Source of the DNA: Tribonema minus
Taxonomy: Eukaryota > Sar > Xanthophyceae > Tribonematales > Tribonemataceae
Assembly: GCA_017506865.1 (NCBI GenBank)
Contig: JAFCMP010000479.1
Span: 620,001 to 684,000 of the forward strand
Direction: 5' to 3'
Length of the DNA: 64,000 nucleotides
The position numbers and the translations under genes were made by a program. This document shows, piece by piece, positions 1 to 13,200 of the stretch; position 1 is the first letter of the stretch; every line of letters starts with the position of its first letter. The notes below the pieces were generated by a model. The model did not search any database and was not told where the DNA came from. It saw only the letters and a program-made list of their open reading frames with translations.

Positions 1-59
1 GGAGCTCAGCATCGCAGGCTAACTGTGGTGGCAACTTATCGGACTTGACGTCGACAGAC

Positions 60-1650
60 AGGAGCGATGATGGCAGCGCTGGCGTCTCAACTCAGCTGAC
101 TGTAGGTCATCACAGCAGTGGACAAGACACTCAGTCTGCTCCATCTGTGAGTCCTGTTGGAGGCGGGAACAGCTGTAAACAGTGCTCAGTGCTGCGGACA
201 GACGAGTTTGATGGCAGCGGCAACGAGGGCTGTGTGCGGGTTGGAGGAGCCAGTGCTAGTCTCAACGACGAGGCCCTGGGGCACGAAGCAACAGCCCCTA
301 TGGCGGCCAGGCAAATGGCGGGTGATAGTATCACGGATAACGTCACACAGTTTGCTTGCAGCGGTAGTGGCAATTGCGGCACAACACACATGCCCGAACC
401 TTTCTGTGGTGGTCAAGTCGGCGTTCAGCCGTGTTCTGCGAAGGTTGCAGGTGCTGCTTGCAAGCATGGCAACACTGCATGCAGCTGCCTAGCACTATCG
501 GCTACTGGTTCTGCCTGCAGTACACCTGCCTCAGCGCTGTTGACTGGACCTTGCGGCAGTAGTGCACAGTGTTCAGCAAGGGTTGCATGTGCTGCTTGCA
601 GGCATGGCAGCAACACATGCAGCTCAGGTCCACTATGTTTTGGCTTTGACGGCAGTGCTCTGCCCACTGCGCCGCTGCCCGATCGTCCTGGTGGCACTAC
701 TCAGCAATCAATTCCCCTGCTGGACACACATGTCAGCAATACTAGGAGAGCCTGGTGCATTTGTCAGGTTCTGCAGGTGCACCTCCATGTTCTGGGCGCT
801 CCTCAGCACTGTCCTGCGCGACTAATGGTGGTGGTGCTCCGGGCTCGACACAGTGTTCGGACATGGCTGATGGTCATTGGCAGCGCGCCCGGTACAACAC
901 CCCTGAATTTTTGCGAGCACGGGGGCCATGAACAGAGCTCAGAGCTGCGGGCTGGTTCTTGCAGCACGACATCAGGTCCAGGGTCGCTCAGCCTGGGCAA
1001 CGGCGTCGATGACAGTGCTCAGAGCCTTTTGCAGTGTGCTGACGTGATCGGTGGTCGCCGCGATGCAACGCACAGCACAGAGGCACTTTCTGGCGGTCAA
1101 GCGCATGATACATAGGGTTTGGCGGTGGCTATAGGGGCTGCTGGAGAACCTGGCGTCCATAGGCGGAAAGTGGTGCCGATCACTAGGACTGATGAGAGTA
1201 GCACAGTGCTGACTTCAGGCTTTGCACGGACTGCTGGCATTGCCGGCGGTGACAGTACGACTCGCAGTTCAAGACGGCCGTCTGCCTGGTCACATATGCA
1301 ATGCGAGAGACTCAGGCGCGGTCACAGGCACCAGCATACAGGGTTCAGTGTCGCGGGCAGAGGGAATAAGCAGCAGTGCTCACGGCTCCGCACAGCTTGC
1401 TGACGCCGGTGGTGGCAATGGCGATGGGGTACGTGGTTCAGCATTGCCGCCTGCTGGCGAAACGGGTACGGAAATCTCCCAGTTGGCAGGTGATGGTGGT
1501 GCTCATGATGCTATCAGCACGGAGCCCGACAGTACCATCTGCTGGTGGCAGCACTGCAGACAGTACCGCGCAATCCGCCGTCAACAGTGGTGGTCGCCAC
1601 GATACGGCGTACGGCTCAGCGCCGACAATAAGGCGTTCGTTTGCTCACGC
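60..1650. repeat. Degenerate repeat array with CAGTGCTC cores
   Basis: The stretch is built from loosely repeated segments centred on variants of cagtgctc, for example near 181, 651, 1012, 1202, 1371 and 1496. Two segments (about 421-500 and 566-640) are clearly related, both holding a gttgca-gtgctgcttgca-gcatggca core. Several frames stay open here because the repeat has few stop triplets. The longest (45-1115) starts at TTG rather than ATG and gives a Ser/Cys/Gly-rich product with no domain. I treat it as repeat DNA, not a gene. Confidence 0.5.
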
Positions 1651-2022
1651 ACGGTGTGTTGTACTTTTTATTTTGAATTCTTGCTCACAGGGCGCTTAAA
1701 AGCCCCGATGAATGGTATCTAAGCTAGCTTGCTGTACGGAATCTACATGTCATGTGCCAGTCGGAATCTGAAAGTGTCTCAGTGACAGCCACTTGTACTT
1801 ACGAAGGGCAATCTGCCAAGGTGATCAAGAGTTAGGGTTATGCTTCGCCTCGCTATACCAAAATTTCAACCCCATTGATACTGCTGTGAAAGAACGCAGA
1901 AGTGTGCGTAGCCAAAGCAGTCAAAGCATTTGATCAGGCAGATGTCATGCACTCAAGTTATGTGGCAGCATTCATGAAATGGTATGAGCACATGCATGTG
2001 TGTCCGCAGAGGACATGACACT

Positions 2023-2270
2023 ATGAAGCTGCTTGTGCAAGTGAGTGCTGAGAAGCTCTGCACGATTGGACCACATATTCTTGCTTGCGAGTTCAGTGGT
2101 TGACTTTGGTCAGAGAGCGATTGCTCTTGGTGACTTGTCCCCATGAAGCTGCTTGTGCAAGTGAGTGCTGAGAAACAATGGAGCCTGGCCATCTGCACGA
2201 TTGGACTCATTATTCTTGATTGCGTGACTGACTTTGAACAGAGAGCACAATTGCTCTTGGTGACTTGTTG
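2023..2270. repeat. Tandem duplication, 120-bp unit, two copies
   Basis: Both copies open with atgaagctgcttgtgcaagt (2023 and 2143). Both close with tgctcttggtgacttgt. The second copy carries a small insertion (about 10 bases) near its start. The copies have diverged moderately, so the duplication is not very recent. Confidence 0.8.
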
Positions 2271-3105
2271 TGTTGCATATGTTGCAAATTTGCGAGCAAC
2301 ACGCCATTGCTACTGTCAGCACCAGACGCGGCACGCTTAGCACGGCTTGACACACCACAGGACGATGTCTGTTCAGCTCGTTGCTTGTAGCGCGCGGGTT
2401 GCGCGAAAGCACGCAAGGTGGTGCTGAGGCTGATGCGTTGTGTGAGCCGCTAGCACGTGCCATACCTGGCGATAATGCTGCAGCAAACATCTTGGGTTGA
2501 CTAGCAGTCTGCGTCTACATGCATGGCCACGCTGCAACCGAGGCGCGGATATCAGGAGACCCCGCGAGCGCGCGCGCATTGGCGGAATTGGTGTTCAATT
2601 TTGAAGCTTGACCTTCACTCACATTTTGAGAGTTGGATGGTGTACCTCCCCGGGGAAAAAAGTCTGACGACATCATGAGTAATGACCATGATGGTTCTAT
2701 AAGCCATTGGCCAATGGAGCTGCCGCAGCAACTCACAGTGAAACTTGAGTTGACAGTGAAATTTGAGTTGACCGCCAACTGACGCTACATCAAATTATAG
2801 TGAACTGACTAATTGCGATTGTGATGGTGAATGACAGAGCGGAGCTTGCTGCGCATGTCTCCTCACATGCCATTCTTTACGCATATGGCTGTATGCAGAG
2901 GCTGCAGCACCACGCACTTGCTCTCTTGCAACCACGATCATGCTGTGGATGCTGAGTGCACTAAGTCTTGTCCCCTCACATGCCTTTAAACTTCTGTAAT
3001 TTTCAAAGCAGCGGGGCTCAGCTGTCTGCCGCAGCGGCTGCAAGTGCTATTAGCAACATTTAATAATCAGCAATTGTAATGACAACTTCAGGGCAGAACC
3101 CCCCC

Positions 3106-3117
3106 TCCCCCCCCCCT

Positions 3118-3149
<32 letters not shown>
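3106..3149. repeat. C-rich run followed by (CA)n microsatellite
   Basis: A cytosine-rich run with single T interruptions leads directly into about 15 uninterrupted CA units at 3119-3149. No coding role is visible. Confidence 0.9.
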
Positions 3150-3155
<6 letters not shown>

Positions 3156-5235
3156 GTTTTCCTCGGACTGACAGCTGCTTGTGGGACTTTCTGGCTTTTG
3201 GGCACTTCTCTGTGGGACGTTTTGTGCGGCAACCCATTGCGCGGTTGCGGCTTTGCGTTCCCCGTGAGGATGGTTTTCCCCCCACCACAACTGTCAGTTT
3301 CTCAGCTGTCTATTGCTCTTGTGTGCTGATGCTCCACAGTGCTCATGCAGCATCGATTCTGTGCGCCTTGCATCGCATTCTGTCGACCAGCCCACGGCTA
3401 GTTGCTTAAAATAGCACTTTTTACAGGTTTGGACTCTCAGGCGTAAGAATCTGATGTAAGTCATGCATCACCAGTGCCAAAAAGAGCATGCTGCAGGCGT
3501 GTACCACCCAGGACATTGCAGTTACGCAGAGGCAGTTGTGGGCTGTGTATGAAAGGATACGGGCATCCGCAACACTGATCAAGCAAAGTCAAACAAGAGA
3601 CCTGAGTGCTGTAGGTTGCAGAGTGCATCAAAGCGCGCAACACGACGAATAAGATGTTTCACATGTCTACCGCTGACAGAGAACAGGTTTAAACGGTTGC
3701 TCTATGGTTTACTGGACGGTAGCACAGCAAGAGCTGTCGCTGCACTTGATGCAGCAATTGTTGATGCTCCTAAAAGGACCCTTAGACAAGTCGACAGCTC
3801 TGCTGCGCCACCTTCCTTGCATGCGCTGCCCCGAGGCAAAAGGGGTCTGCAATGTTGCTTTCGGGCATGAGACCGCCACACACGCAATATGCTGCTGAAG
3901 CTGCTGCTGCTGCTGCAGCTGTTGGCTGCTCTAGGAGCTGCAGGCGGTACATGCGGCGGCAGCACAAGCACCCACCTGATGCGCGTGCGCGTGATGTGTG
4001 TTGACAGCACGTTTGACAGGGACCGTCGTTCAGCAACTCCGCCCAGGACGAACCAGGAGAACACGATAAACACATAGACAGCAGCAGTAACCACTTCAGT
4101 AACGTAGCAAATGTCCTGTGCTGCTGCTGCCTGTAAATGACACGTCTGACACACCTGACACACGTCGCAGGTCACACACGCCAAAGCTGACCCATCTCGC
4201 GCTGAGATTAAGACGGGGACCCGTCCGGGTCGAAAACTGTGCTGCTTGTTGCTCATCACAAGACCCAAGTTGAGCGCTCCCGGGCGTCATTGCCAGCTGG
4301 TGCACTTTTGCGCTCAATTGATCCCCCGTGTGGAGCTTGGGGGAAACCGGTAACCTCAAATCTGCAATCATAACGCGCTTTCAAAACCCGCTCGCCACCT
4401 TCTGCACTACACACATTCAAGAGCGCTGTCATTAGCTGCTGCACCTGCTTGTGTTGAGGGTACCAGCTGGAGCTGGTCTACCGAACACGTGAGAGCTTTC
4501 CATGCTAAGCACCCATGCCTTGAACGCGACAAAGCTTTTACACAGAAGTCTCACAACTACTGTGGATATGATGGCACTGTTTGACTCGTGGCCAATGAGT
4601 GCAACAGCGGCGACCACGGTTATTGGTGGAAGGCACTTGCGGCTAACCACTCCTTGTCACCACCGATGTCCTCAAATCTGCAATGTCACAACGCGCTATC
4701 AACTACGGAGGCAAGTGAGCAGAGCATCCACGTCAAGGTGGCCAGCCGATGTGAACAGGATTTGCAGATGAGCTCAGCTGAAGTATACTAAAGCCCTTGG
4801 GGTGTGGCACTGGCACCAGCATGGTAGGATCAGGCCATGTTCTTCTCACAGAACCAGTCTACGTTGGTGCCAACTCTAACTTCAATCTGCAGAGCATACG
4901 TACATGTGGACGATCACGCACACCTGTGTGTGCCACAGAGGCTGCCATGGCATGCTTTCAACTCAACACGATTGTCTACTTGTATGGTGTTTATCAATGA
5001 AGAATCAAATTCCCTGCACACTGTTGCCTCCGTGCTGTCTTCCGAGAGCGCAACCACTGGCATGCGCACACCCGCTCCATGTTACAGCATACTTTAGGGT
5101 AAGGCTCGGTAGGACAACGTGACGAACCTGCTCATTGGGCAAGTATGTAAGGGCATGGGTACCGTTCAATGAGAGTAGACCGTAGCCATGTTCAGCAGGG
5201 AGTATCCTCCCCCGAGGCCTAACAGTGGGTTGGGG

Positions 5236-5280
5236 TTTCGCCCTAACCCCAACTCTAATCCAGGTCTAACCCTACCCCCG
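5236..5280. repeat. Degenerate telomere-like CCCTAA patch
   Basis: The patch contains ccctaacccc, aactctaat and ctaacccta, imperfect copies of a CCCTAA unit. Two better arrays occur at 13993-14026 and 47481-47521. Confidence 0.5.
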
Positions 5281-7257
5281 TACCTTACACAGCGCGAGAT
5301 GTCGTAAACCGCCTGTGCGAAGGATGTGGGGTTGGGCTTGGTAGATATGGTATGCGTACGGTAAGGACTGACAACGGAGCCTGAGGGTATGGGGTGGGTC
5401 AGATAAGGGGAGACCTGCAGCGACCTGCATCACTTCCTGAGCGATTATGCTGATTCTAAACTTCACCGTGACAAAAGTCCCCCCAAGTAGCTACAGTAGT
5501 GGTTCCTTCAGCACCATGCGGCGCTTTGCCATACTGTCAAGATCACCTGGTCCAGTCCGTATTTGCGGCAGGGCCAGGTTATTAGATGACTAGAAGTATG
5601 TAATATGCGGAGCAGGTACACTGCCTCACACACCTGCATATAATGCATACCCGGCCGGCGATCTCCCCCAATTGTCAGATGCTGATTGCCCCTTACATAC
5701 GAGCAAACATACATACCCCTCTCAACTGATATATGCAGCAAACAGCAAGATATACAGCAGTCTGGTTTGCCATGTGGGAGAGTATGGCATAGCAGCGAGC
5801 AGGCCATGGCGGCACAATGCAACGCATCAGGACGCACAGATTCATGTACGCAACATGGCGGGGTAGACACCGAATTATATGTTGCTCTGCATTGGTATTG
5901 TCCAGCGTTGTCACATGCCCTGCACAACTCACTTGTCAACCTGGAAGGCGATACACTTTGAAATTCATAATGGGCAAATATAAGCATTTGCATAGCCGCT
6001 CCAGATATGTGAGCTCGGACAGTCCAGGGGGACATGGTTCAAGGACCATATGATTCTCATCGCTGAAGACTGGTGGAATAACAGCACTCGTTGTGCGCTG
6101 TCGGTAGGCGTTGTATGGACCTACGCATTCGCTACAGACGAGAAATGCAGGACAAACGAAAGGAGCATTGTTGTGCGTAGCTTGCTGGCTCTTGTCATAG
6201 GTCTCCCGCGGCCAAGCGTCACGACACACGTGGCAAGAGTTGACTTTGTAGGAACACAAACGGTCAAAGAACTAATTTTCCAACCCTAGAACATGTCATT
6301 GTGGACTCTCAAGCAAATCTGCATGTCATGGTGCATCTGGTGATCCTCGTGTAGGTGCTTGTCCATGTGGCAACTGCACATGTGCAATTTCAGGCTGCGC
6401 ACATGATTTATAAAATCACCAGGACTGAATGCGTCCACGGGACCAGGCGAGGCATTCACTGACGCATTCGGTGTCATCAATGTTGCAATGACTTGCAATG
6501 GTTGCAGCTTTTGGATTGGTTTGCCTCTCGCGTTCAGCCACCTCTGTGCGCGTTGGTCCAGAAAAGCATCATCAACTCTACGAGCAGCCGCCCCTGGCAT
6601 GATCTGCAGCAAAGTCGCTGCTCACGTTGCTGTGGTGTCTCTCGCGGACGAGCATCAGACTGCCTAGCACGGTTTGCAGTGAGTCGTTGCTCACGTCGAG
6701 TGAACACTTCACTCACCGCATTGGAACCACATCCAAATCATGGTCCGCAAGGAGGCGTCAGGCCTATCGTGGTGTCCATGACTTGCCGCCTCTTTGCTCC
6801 TCTTCGTTTGCAAACTTGCTGCTCTGATGCGACGGCTGATGAAGTGCTGCTGCTGCTTGCTGCGGCTGCTGTTACTGCTGCTGCTTGTGTCGCTAACACT
6901 GTGCCTCACTCGCTTGCTTCTGTTGGTGGTTTCGGTTGCGAAGTTTAACTTTTGATGACAGCAGACATATATATGTGTTGAACTTTTTTCACCGTCCCTG
7001 AGTCCCCGCACCAAGTAGAACGTGCGCATGGCGCGCGATCGCTTACGCTCGCTCGCAGACGTGACGCCCGCCGATTATTTGATAGACATGACATTACCAC
7101 AAGTCAAAGGTAACAACAAAAAATTCAAGTCAGAAAGCGTGTGAACATCATATTGTGGTGGGGTGCACTTCTCTGTCACGATTGTCTATGTATACTTGAC
7201 CACTAACTTGCACATCTTGTCCACACTGATTATCTACCAGTGCCACCAGTCTGCAAA

Positions 7258-10200
7258 TCAACAGTTGCCTTTTTCCCCGCCCCTGGTCGCCCTTGCTCTG
7301 CTTGTCCCATTGCTAGTGCCTGTTCCTGTAGCGGCAGCATATCGCCGCAACCGCAGCAAATCTCCCTGCGTAGGGCCAGCTTTCATGGCCGGCCTCTGGA
7401 TGCCCCTGCCATCACTGGCTGCAGTCGCTCTTTTCAGACTCAGACCGTCAACGGAAACTCTTGCATGATAGGAGCCAGCAGGCGGCTGCGCAGTTGCCAC
7501 TGACTGATGTGCACCGAAGCTGAGCCGGTGCTGCTGCTGCTGCATTGGCATGCCAGATGCTGTGGGGCTGCCACTGTTGAAGCTGCCAGAACTGCGAGGC
7601 CCTCGGTTGTGACTGCTTGTCAGCAGGCTGCGTAGCTGCAATTGTGGGGTGTGTGGTGGATGAACAGTGGTGGTCTCCTGATGAGATGCACGTCTTGCAC
7701 GCTGCAACGGAAGCAACAGGGCATGGGTATCAGCCAAGCAGTCAAATCACATAGGACAGAGGGGATCAGACGATCAAGAGAGTCTGAGACAGCATCATCT
7801 TGCAACATAGCATAATATGAAGTATACTCTGATTTACTATCCATGCCCTGCCTCGGGCAGCTGCCTAGCTTTGTCCAGCCAGCCAGACATTGGAGATTCT
7901 AGTCAATGTTGGCCGGTGCAATCGTATGTGGATGTGAAAGTGTTGCAACTCATAGCTAGGCTACCATCCACAATACCTTTTGGTCGCTTATTAAGATCAC
8001 TGGTTGGAATTTGCGACAGTTTTGACTGGCACCTAAAGCATAGAATAAATATTACCCTCTAAGCTGGCATTTCGTTGAAAGTGACCACTGAGTTTGTTGC
8101 ACATGACATAAGGAAACAACAAGGCCATTATGACGCTGCAGGCTGCTTCATTATTGGATGCGCAACTATGATGATGAAAAATACTGTTTGACACGTTGCA
8201 GGACATCACACAAGGCAGGAGCACAACTGAACTCAACTCCACACAATCAGGCGAGCAACATAATATATCATGGTGCAGTGACACAAATGCACAGAGAACA
8301 ATACAGAAGATGAGCAGTGACTGTTGTGAACGCACAATAGTTGTGAACAGACGACTCATTCGATGAAACTGGAGCCTTGCTATCGCTATCATTATCCACC
8401 TCGACCGCATTTGTAGCTGCTGGTGGTGGCTTTGCACTTGCTGCAGAGGTGCATGACGCTGCTGTCGGCTAGGCGCGGGGATGTTTGAGCTTCTTGAGAC
8501 TGCTCGGTCATGGCATTCTTCGCGGCTTCCATTCAAGTCTGTGCGGCATTGAGAGAGGCCTACCGCCACAATTGGTCACCGCCGCCCCGCAATGTTGGTG
8601 TGGTTGAGCACCTCAAATTTTGTAGCTCGCCTGGCTACCGTGGCCACCACGCTTCAAGACCGGCGTCATAAGTAACGAAGCAATAGTTTACTGCGCAGTC
8701 TGCCGCCCTGTCTCAGGCGGTCTACAAGCACCATTTCATGAGCTGGCAACTCAAACCAAACGACCGCCAGCCCTTTTGGGGAGGCAACACAAATGCCGAC
8801 CATTGGTCTTAACAAGCAACAAGCTTCTGACCAGGTTACTTTGCGCATGCTGTGCGACCTGCGCACAAGCATGCAGGTACTGTATGTAGGCTACGGCCAT
8901 TGTTCACCTGTACACTGGGGCTGACGTCGCCGGCGCTGCGTCGGCCTACGTACGGCACAGGCCCGGTAGAAGTGCTTGCACTGTACAGCGAGTGCCGTGC
9001 AGGAGTGGTAGCACCCGCAGTTGACAAGCGTGTGTCCTCAGCGTCATCATGCGCGAGTGCTAGACCGCCACTGGCACCCGTGCGCTCTTGCCATAGCAGT
9101 TGCTCCATATCCTGCACAAGTACAAGCATAGCTTGAGTTACGCATCCGTATGACTGGCCAATGTCATGTGCATTCGTGGTTTCATTACTGGTGTCATCTT
9201 CATTGCACAACATATGAAGTCAATTTATCCATTGCGGATCAAGCAAATTCGACATGAGCAGGTGGCTTCAACACAGAGGAACATCCTGAACTGAACTTAA
9301 TACACTGACGTGATTCTATTGCAAAGCAAGTGCAATACACAGCAAAAGAGTCATGTAGCCTCTGCTTGCTGCAGTCAGGCCCTGGATCATCGCTGCCATT
9401 GCACACCGTTGTTGAAAGTGGTGTTTGTTGTGATTGTACAACAGCAGGAGCTCAACCTTGCTGATGCCACTGGAGCTTGCTGGTGCCTCATGCTTGATAC
9501 TGCTTGAGACGATTTTATCGCTTGCGGCCATAAATGAAGCCCACAGCTGTGCTAGTTCCATAGCCTGTCTTCATGGCAACTCCACCGTTGTCTGCTCTAC
9601 ATCAATCCTGGTGCAGTCGCGTGTAACTGACTTATGATCCGCATGCAGTAACGAGGAAGGCTGCGCAGCAGTAGTTGCTCCTGCAGCTGCACAATTCTCT
9701 CTGGACATCGTGTCATACAGCAGCACCCACCATTGAGGTGATGCAACCCCCCGTTATGAAGCCTGAGTTGCAGACCTCTGTTCCAAAACTTGCTGGGGTC
9801 AGCAGTACTCAGTACCCTTCCTCACAGCTTTATTGAAATCGCTACATTCTTGACCAGTGGCCTCTTGTATTGTGAGCAGCTGCTGCAGCATACTGGGCGA
9901 GAATCTGCGCTGGTCACCGGTCCCAGTTCGCAGACCTTGTACATTTAACAAAGCATACCCCGAAGCCGTTCTTTCTGTTTCCAAGGCATACTTGTGGAAT
10001 GGATGCACTGAACGCATCGTGAAGGCCCCGAGAGTGAAGAGATAGTAACGTCAACACTGTTGCCCTACGTCAAATCTGCTGCAGTGGTGTGTGCCATAAT
10101 TGGCCGGCATCCCAACACATATTTTCCCACCATAACCTGTGGTGGATGGCTAGGGGGATGTATTACTGCCGCTGCTAAATTCGCCATTGCCGGTGCCGAC

Positions 10201-13200
10201 GCTGCCTTGCGCAGCAGCGGCGGCTTGACTGCATGCCCACTAAACTGAAAATTGTCCGCTGCACTGACATGGTATTGAGCACAAGCACATTGACGTGCTG
10301 TACTACTAGCAGTATATACCTGCATGAAGTGCTGCTGGGGGCCAATCACGCTGCCAGGACGGCAAACGCGCATCCATCCAATGGCTTCTGCAGCAGTCAT
10401 GTGATAATGCTTCATGAGATAGCAGCCTATGCACGTTCCTGTCCTGCCAAGCCCAGCCTGTGCAAGCATGATAGCAGGAGGATGGCACGTTCAGTCCCGA
10501 AGTTGCACTTGTGCTGTGCCTGTTTGTGCAAAAGATCTTCAAGTTGAGCAACTACTTTATAAAGTACCAGTTAATTTTAGTTCATTTTTTTGCAAAACTC
10601 GCGTCTTCAGCCATTCGGGCAGTTCACTGCTGTCAGTGTGACCTGATGTCATTCAAAATTAGGAGAGAAAGATTGCTTCAGGGAATGGAACACGCATGAA
10701 GCTGCTCTGTGAACAAAGACGACACTCTGGAGCATCAGTCGCGCGTGTCGAGTGAAGCAATAACACTGTAGCATAACGTAAGTCACTATACACTAAGCAG
10801 CATATGTTGAACGATTATGGTGACACAAAGCAATTCTGCAAAGACCTAGAATGAGGATACGGGCTATGCGTTTGACTTGAACGGAAGCGGGTGTTGCGTT
10901 ATATTATATGGCAACAACCATAATTCTGCTGTGGTGTCACCGGCCTAGGCTTCAGCCAGCTCTTGTCAATTGTGAGTAGAGTTGAACCACCACAACGATG
11001 TAATCATATACATTGTGGCCAGATAACCGAGCCTTCCTGCAGATTATCATAATTGCTTGGCAGCGATGACAGTACATGCGCATTTGTCATCCTCGGAAGG
11101 ACGAGCCAGCTATGGCAATGTACTAACAGCTTTGCTAGCTGCAAAGGCGCTGAGGGAGAGCGCAAGTTCTGCGAGTGTGTAGTGAACATCGCCTGTTGAG
11201 CGCATCGCACAACAGAACGGAGCAGGCATCAGCTTGTGCCCCTATGAGGAGGGCTTGCCCTGGCAGATAAGGTAAAAACAGCAGCAGAAATGAAGTAAAT
11301 CTGGGTATCAAACAAGGCAGCGCTGACACCAAGGAGAGGGCTGCTAGACACTTGGCTGCCAGAAAGGAAAAGCTAGCAGAACATGCTCCCTTTCATGGCA
11401 GCGTAGTACAGGCAGCGATGCAGATGCTGTACACTGATGTTGCGACAGCTTTGCTTGCTCGACAATGCCCTTGCGGAAACTATTTGGCTGGCCCTCCGTA
11501 TGCACTTCTATTAGGTACGTAGAGAGCACGGCCGCCTCGTTCTAGGCCCAGGTCTAGGGCTAGGACTATGTTGGATGCCTGGGTGCAGTTAGGCACACTC
11601 GCTTGGTGACGTCATGGACTACTGCACCTGTTTACTGGAACATTCAGGACTCAGCGCGAGCGTATCTTGCCTCACCTTGCAATGCACTGCCACTGCTCCT
11701 GGTGTGCGCTCACACAGCTCCAGGAAACGCGAAAGGATTGAGTGTGATGGCACACTCCCATCCAGGTAGTACAGCTCTGCATGAGCAATGCCTGCACGTG
11801 TGAACTGCAGAAGCAACAGTCCAGTAGAGTCATCAGCATGCTGTCACACAAAAACCATGGACTTGTGCAGACAACATGTACGGTGGGGCACCAGATTACG
11901 CTGATGTAGCCATATCATAATTTCTCTGCTATGTGGCCAGCGTCACACATCCGTCCCGAGGACGTCTGTGCGCTTGGACACTGACATAATTCATGAGAGT
12001 GGAATGCGGACACGTGGACTTGAAAATGTACAAGTTTTGAATGTCCTGAAGCAAGGCCTTGCCATGCAAAGTTTGCCAGAACATTCAGCAGTTGATGCGG
12101 ACGGCAGGGGAAAAGTAGTTGGTGATGTGTTTAAAGCATTTGTCTGGAGCACACTATCAAGTCATTGTTGGCAGCAGTAGCATGATCAGGGGAAGAATCC
12201 TGCTCACCTTAGTCTCATCGTAGTACTTCTTGTTCAGCCGAATCACAAGGGTCACGTTGTGCTTCTTGAAGTAGGGGATGAAGTCATCAGGCGTCAAGGT
12301 GCGGTAGCCTTCAGGCGTAATTGAGGATCGCTCGCACGGCCCAGCAAAAGCTAGAAACTTCCCCTCCACGATCCAGTTCAAGTCGCCGTGCTCAACCTGT
12401 GAAACATCGAGTCCGGATGTGATAACATTGGTTGAGTGCATGAGGATATCAATAGGGAGATTGCGCAAATCGAAATTTGGCTTAGAACTTCGGCTATTTC
12501 AAGTTGAACGGTTCGCGTTAGTCAAACTCGCATTAATCACTTGGCTTATTCTGGCGTTTTGAGCGATTTAACCGGAAAACATATTTCGCTTAGTTGCATG
12601 GCACGGTTAGGCAGATGGCGCGCCATAGGCACACGTGCGGCAGCGGCGAGGGACCAGATCACTTGAGTGATACTCTTGGCAGCGCACCCACAGCGACTGC
12701 CCAAGGTGTCGTGTAGAGCTAGCACGTGGTCGGCAAGAGGGTGCTCGTCAAAATCAGCAGGCACGACCACACCCAAGCTGGCGTCTGGCACAGCCTAGGC
12801 ACACGTGACGCAGACACAGACAGGCGGAACAGTCCTCATGACTGCTGGCGCCTGTGTGCACCAGGCTAGCCAGTTGCTGCTGTGCGCGTTAGGCAGCTGT
12901 GGCGGTCAAAGTGCTGCAGCAGAAGGGCGTCCGATCATTTTCGAGCTCTCGTGTGCACTGCGCGCCTGGCCTGTTGCGTAAGAACACATGGCGGAAGTGT
13001 CTCCTGCACCTACTAGTCACGCCAGGGCTGCTAGAGCCTTCTACAATGCCTGCTTCAGGCGTTTACGCTAAAATAACCCGATATTTTTTGGCGCAGGCCA
13101 CCGCGTAACACGGTTTTCTTTACCAGAACAGCGCTAGGCCTAAGCGGAAAAGTTAATCAAAATTTGATTTGCGCAATCACTCGAATGGCGCCATCATCAT

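Larger units (their letters stand above)
1700..7257. other. Gene-poor stretch, no gene recognised
   Basis: No exon chain with consistent phase and splice sites was found. Only short chance frames are present. The stretch holds the 120-bp tandem duplication at 2023-2270, the CA microsatellite at 3119-3149, a telomere-like patch at 5236-5280 and a degenerate repeat pair with a shared tcaaatctgcaat core near 4357 and 4673. A short open segment at 2519-2617 reads like a possible terminal exon, but nothing supports it further. Confidence 0.5.

Noticed and set aside
45..1115. 356-codon open frame as a gene
   Set aside because: Starts at TTG, has no domain, and lies in repeat DNA where other frames are open too.
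8392..8558. Extra CDC14 exon in intron 7
   Set aside because: The open frame does not fit the phase on either side, while exon 7 joins the last exon in phase.
9799..10017. Extra CDC14 exon in intron 6
   Set aside because: Exon 6 (HFMQ) joins directly and in phase to exon 7 (DMEQ), as expected for the family; the stretch is left as intron.
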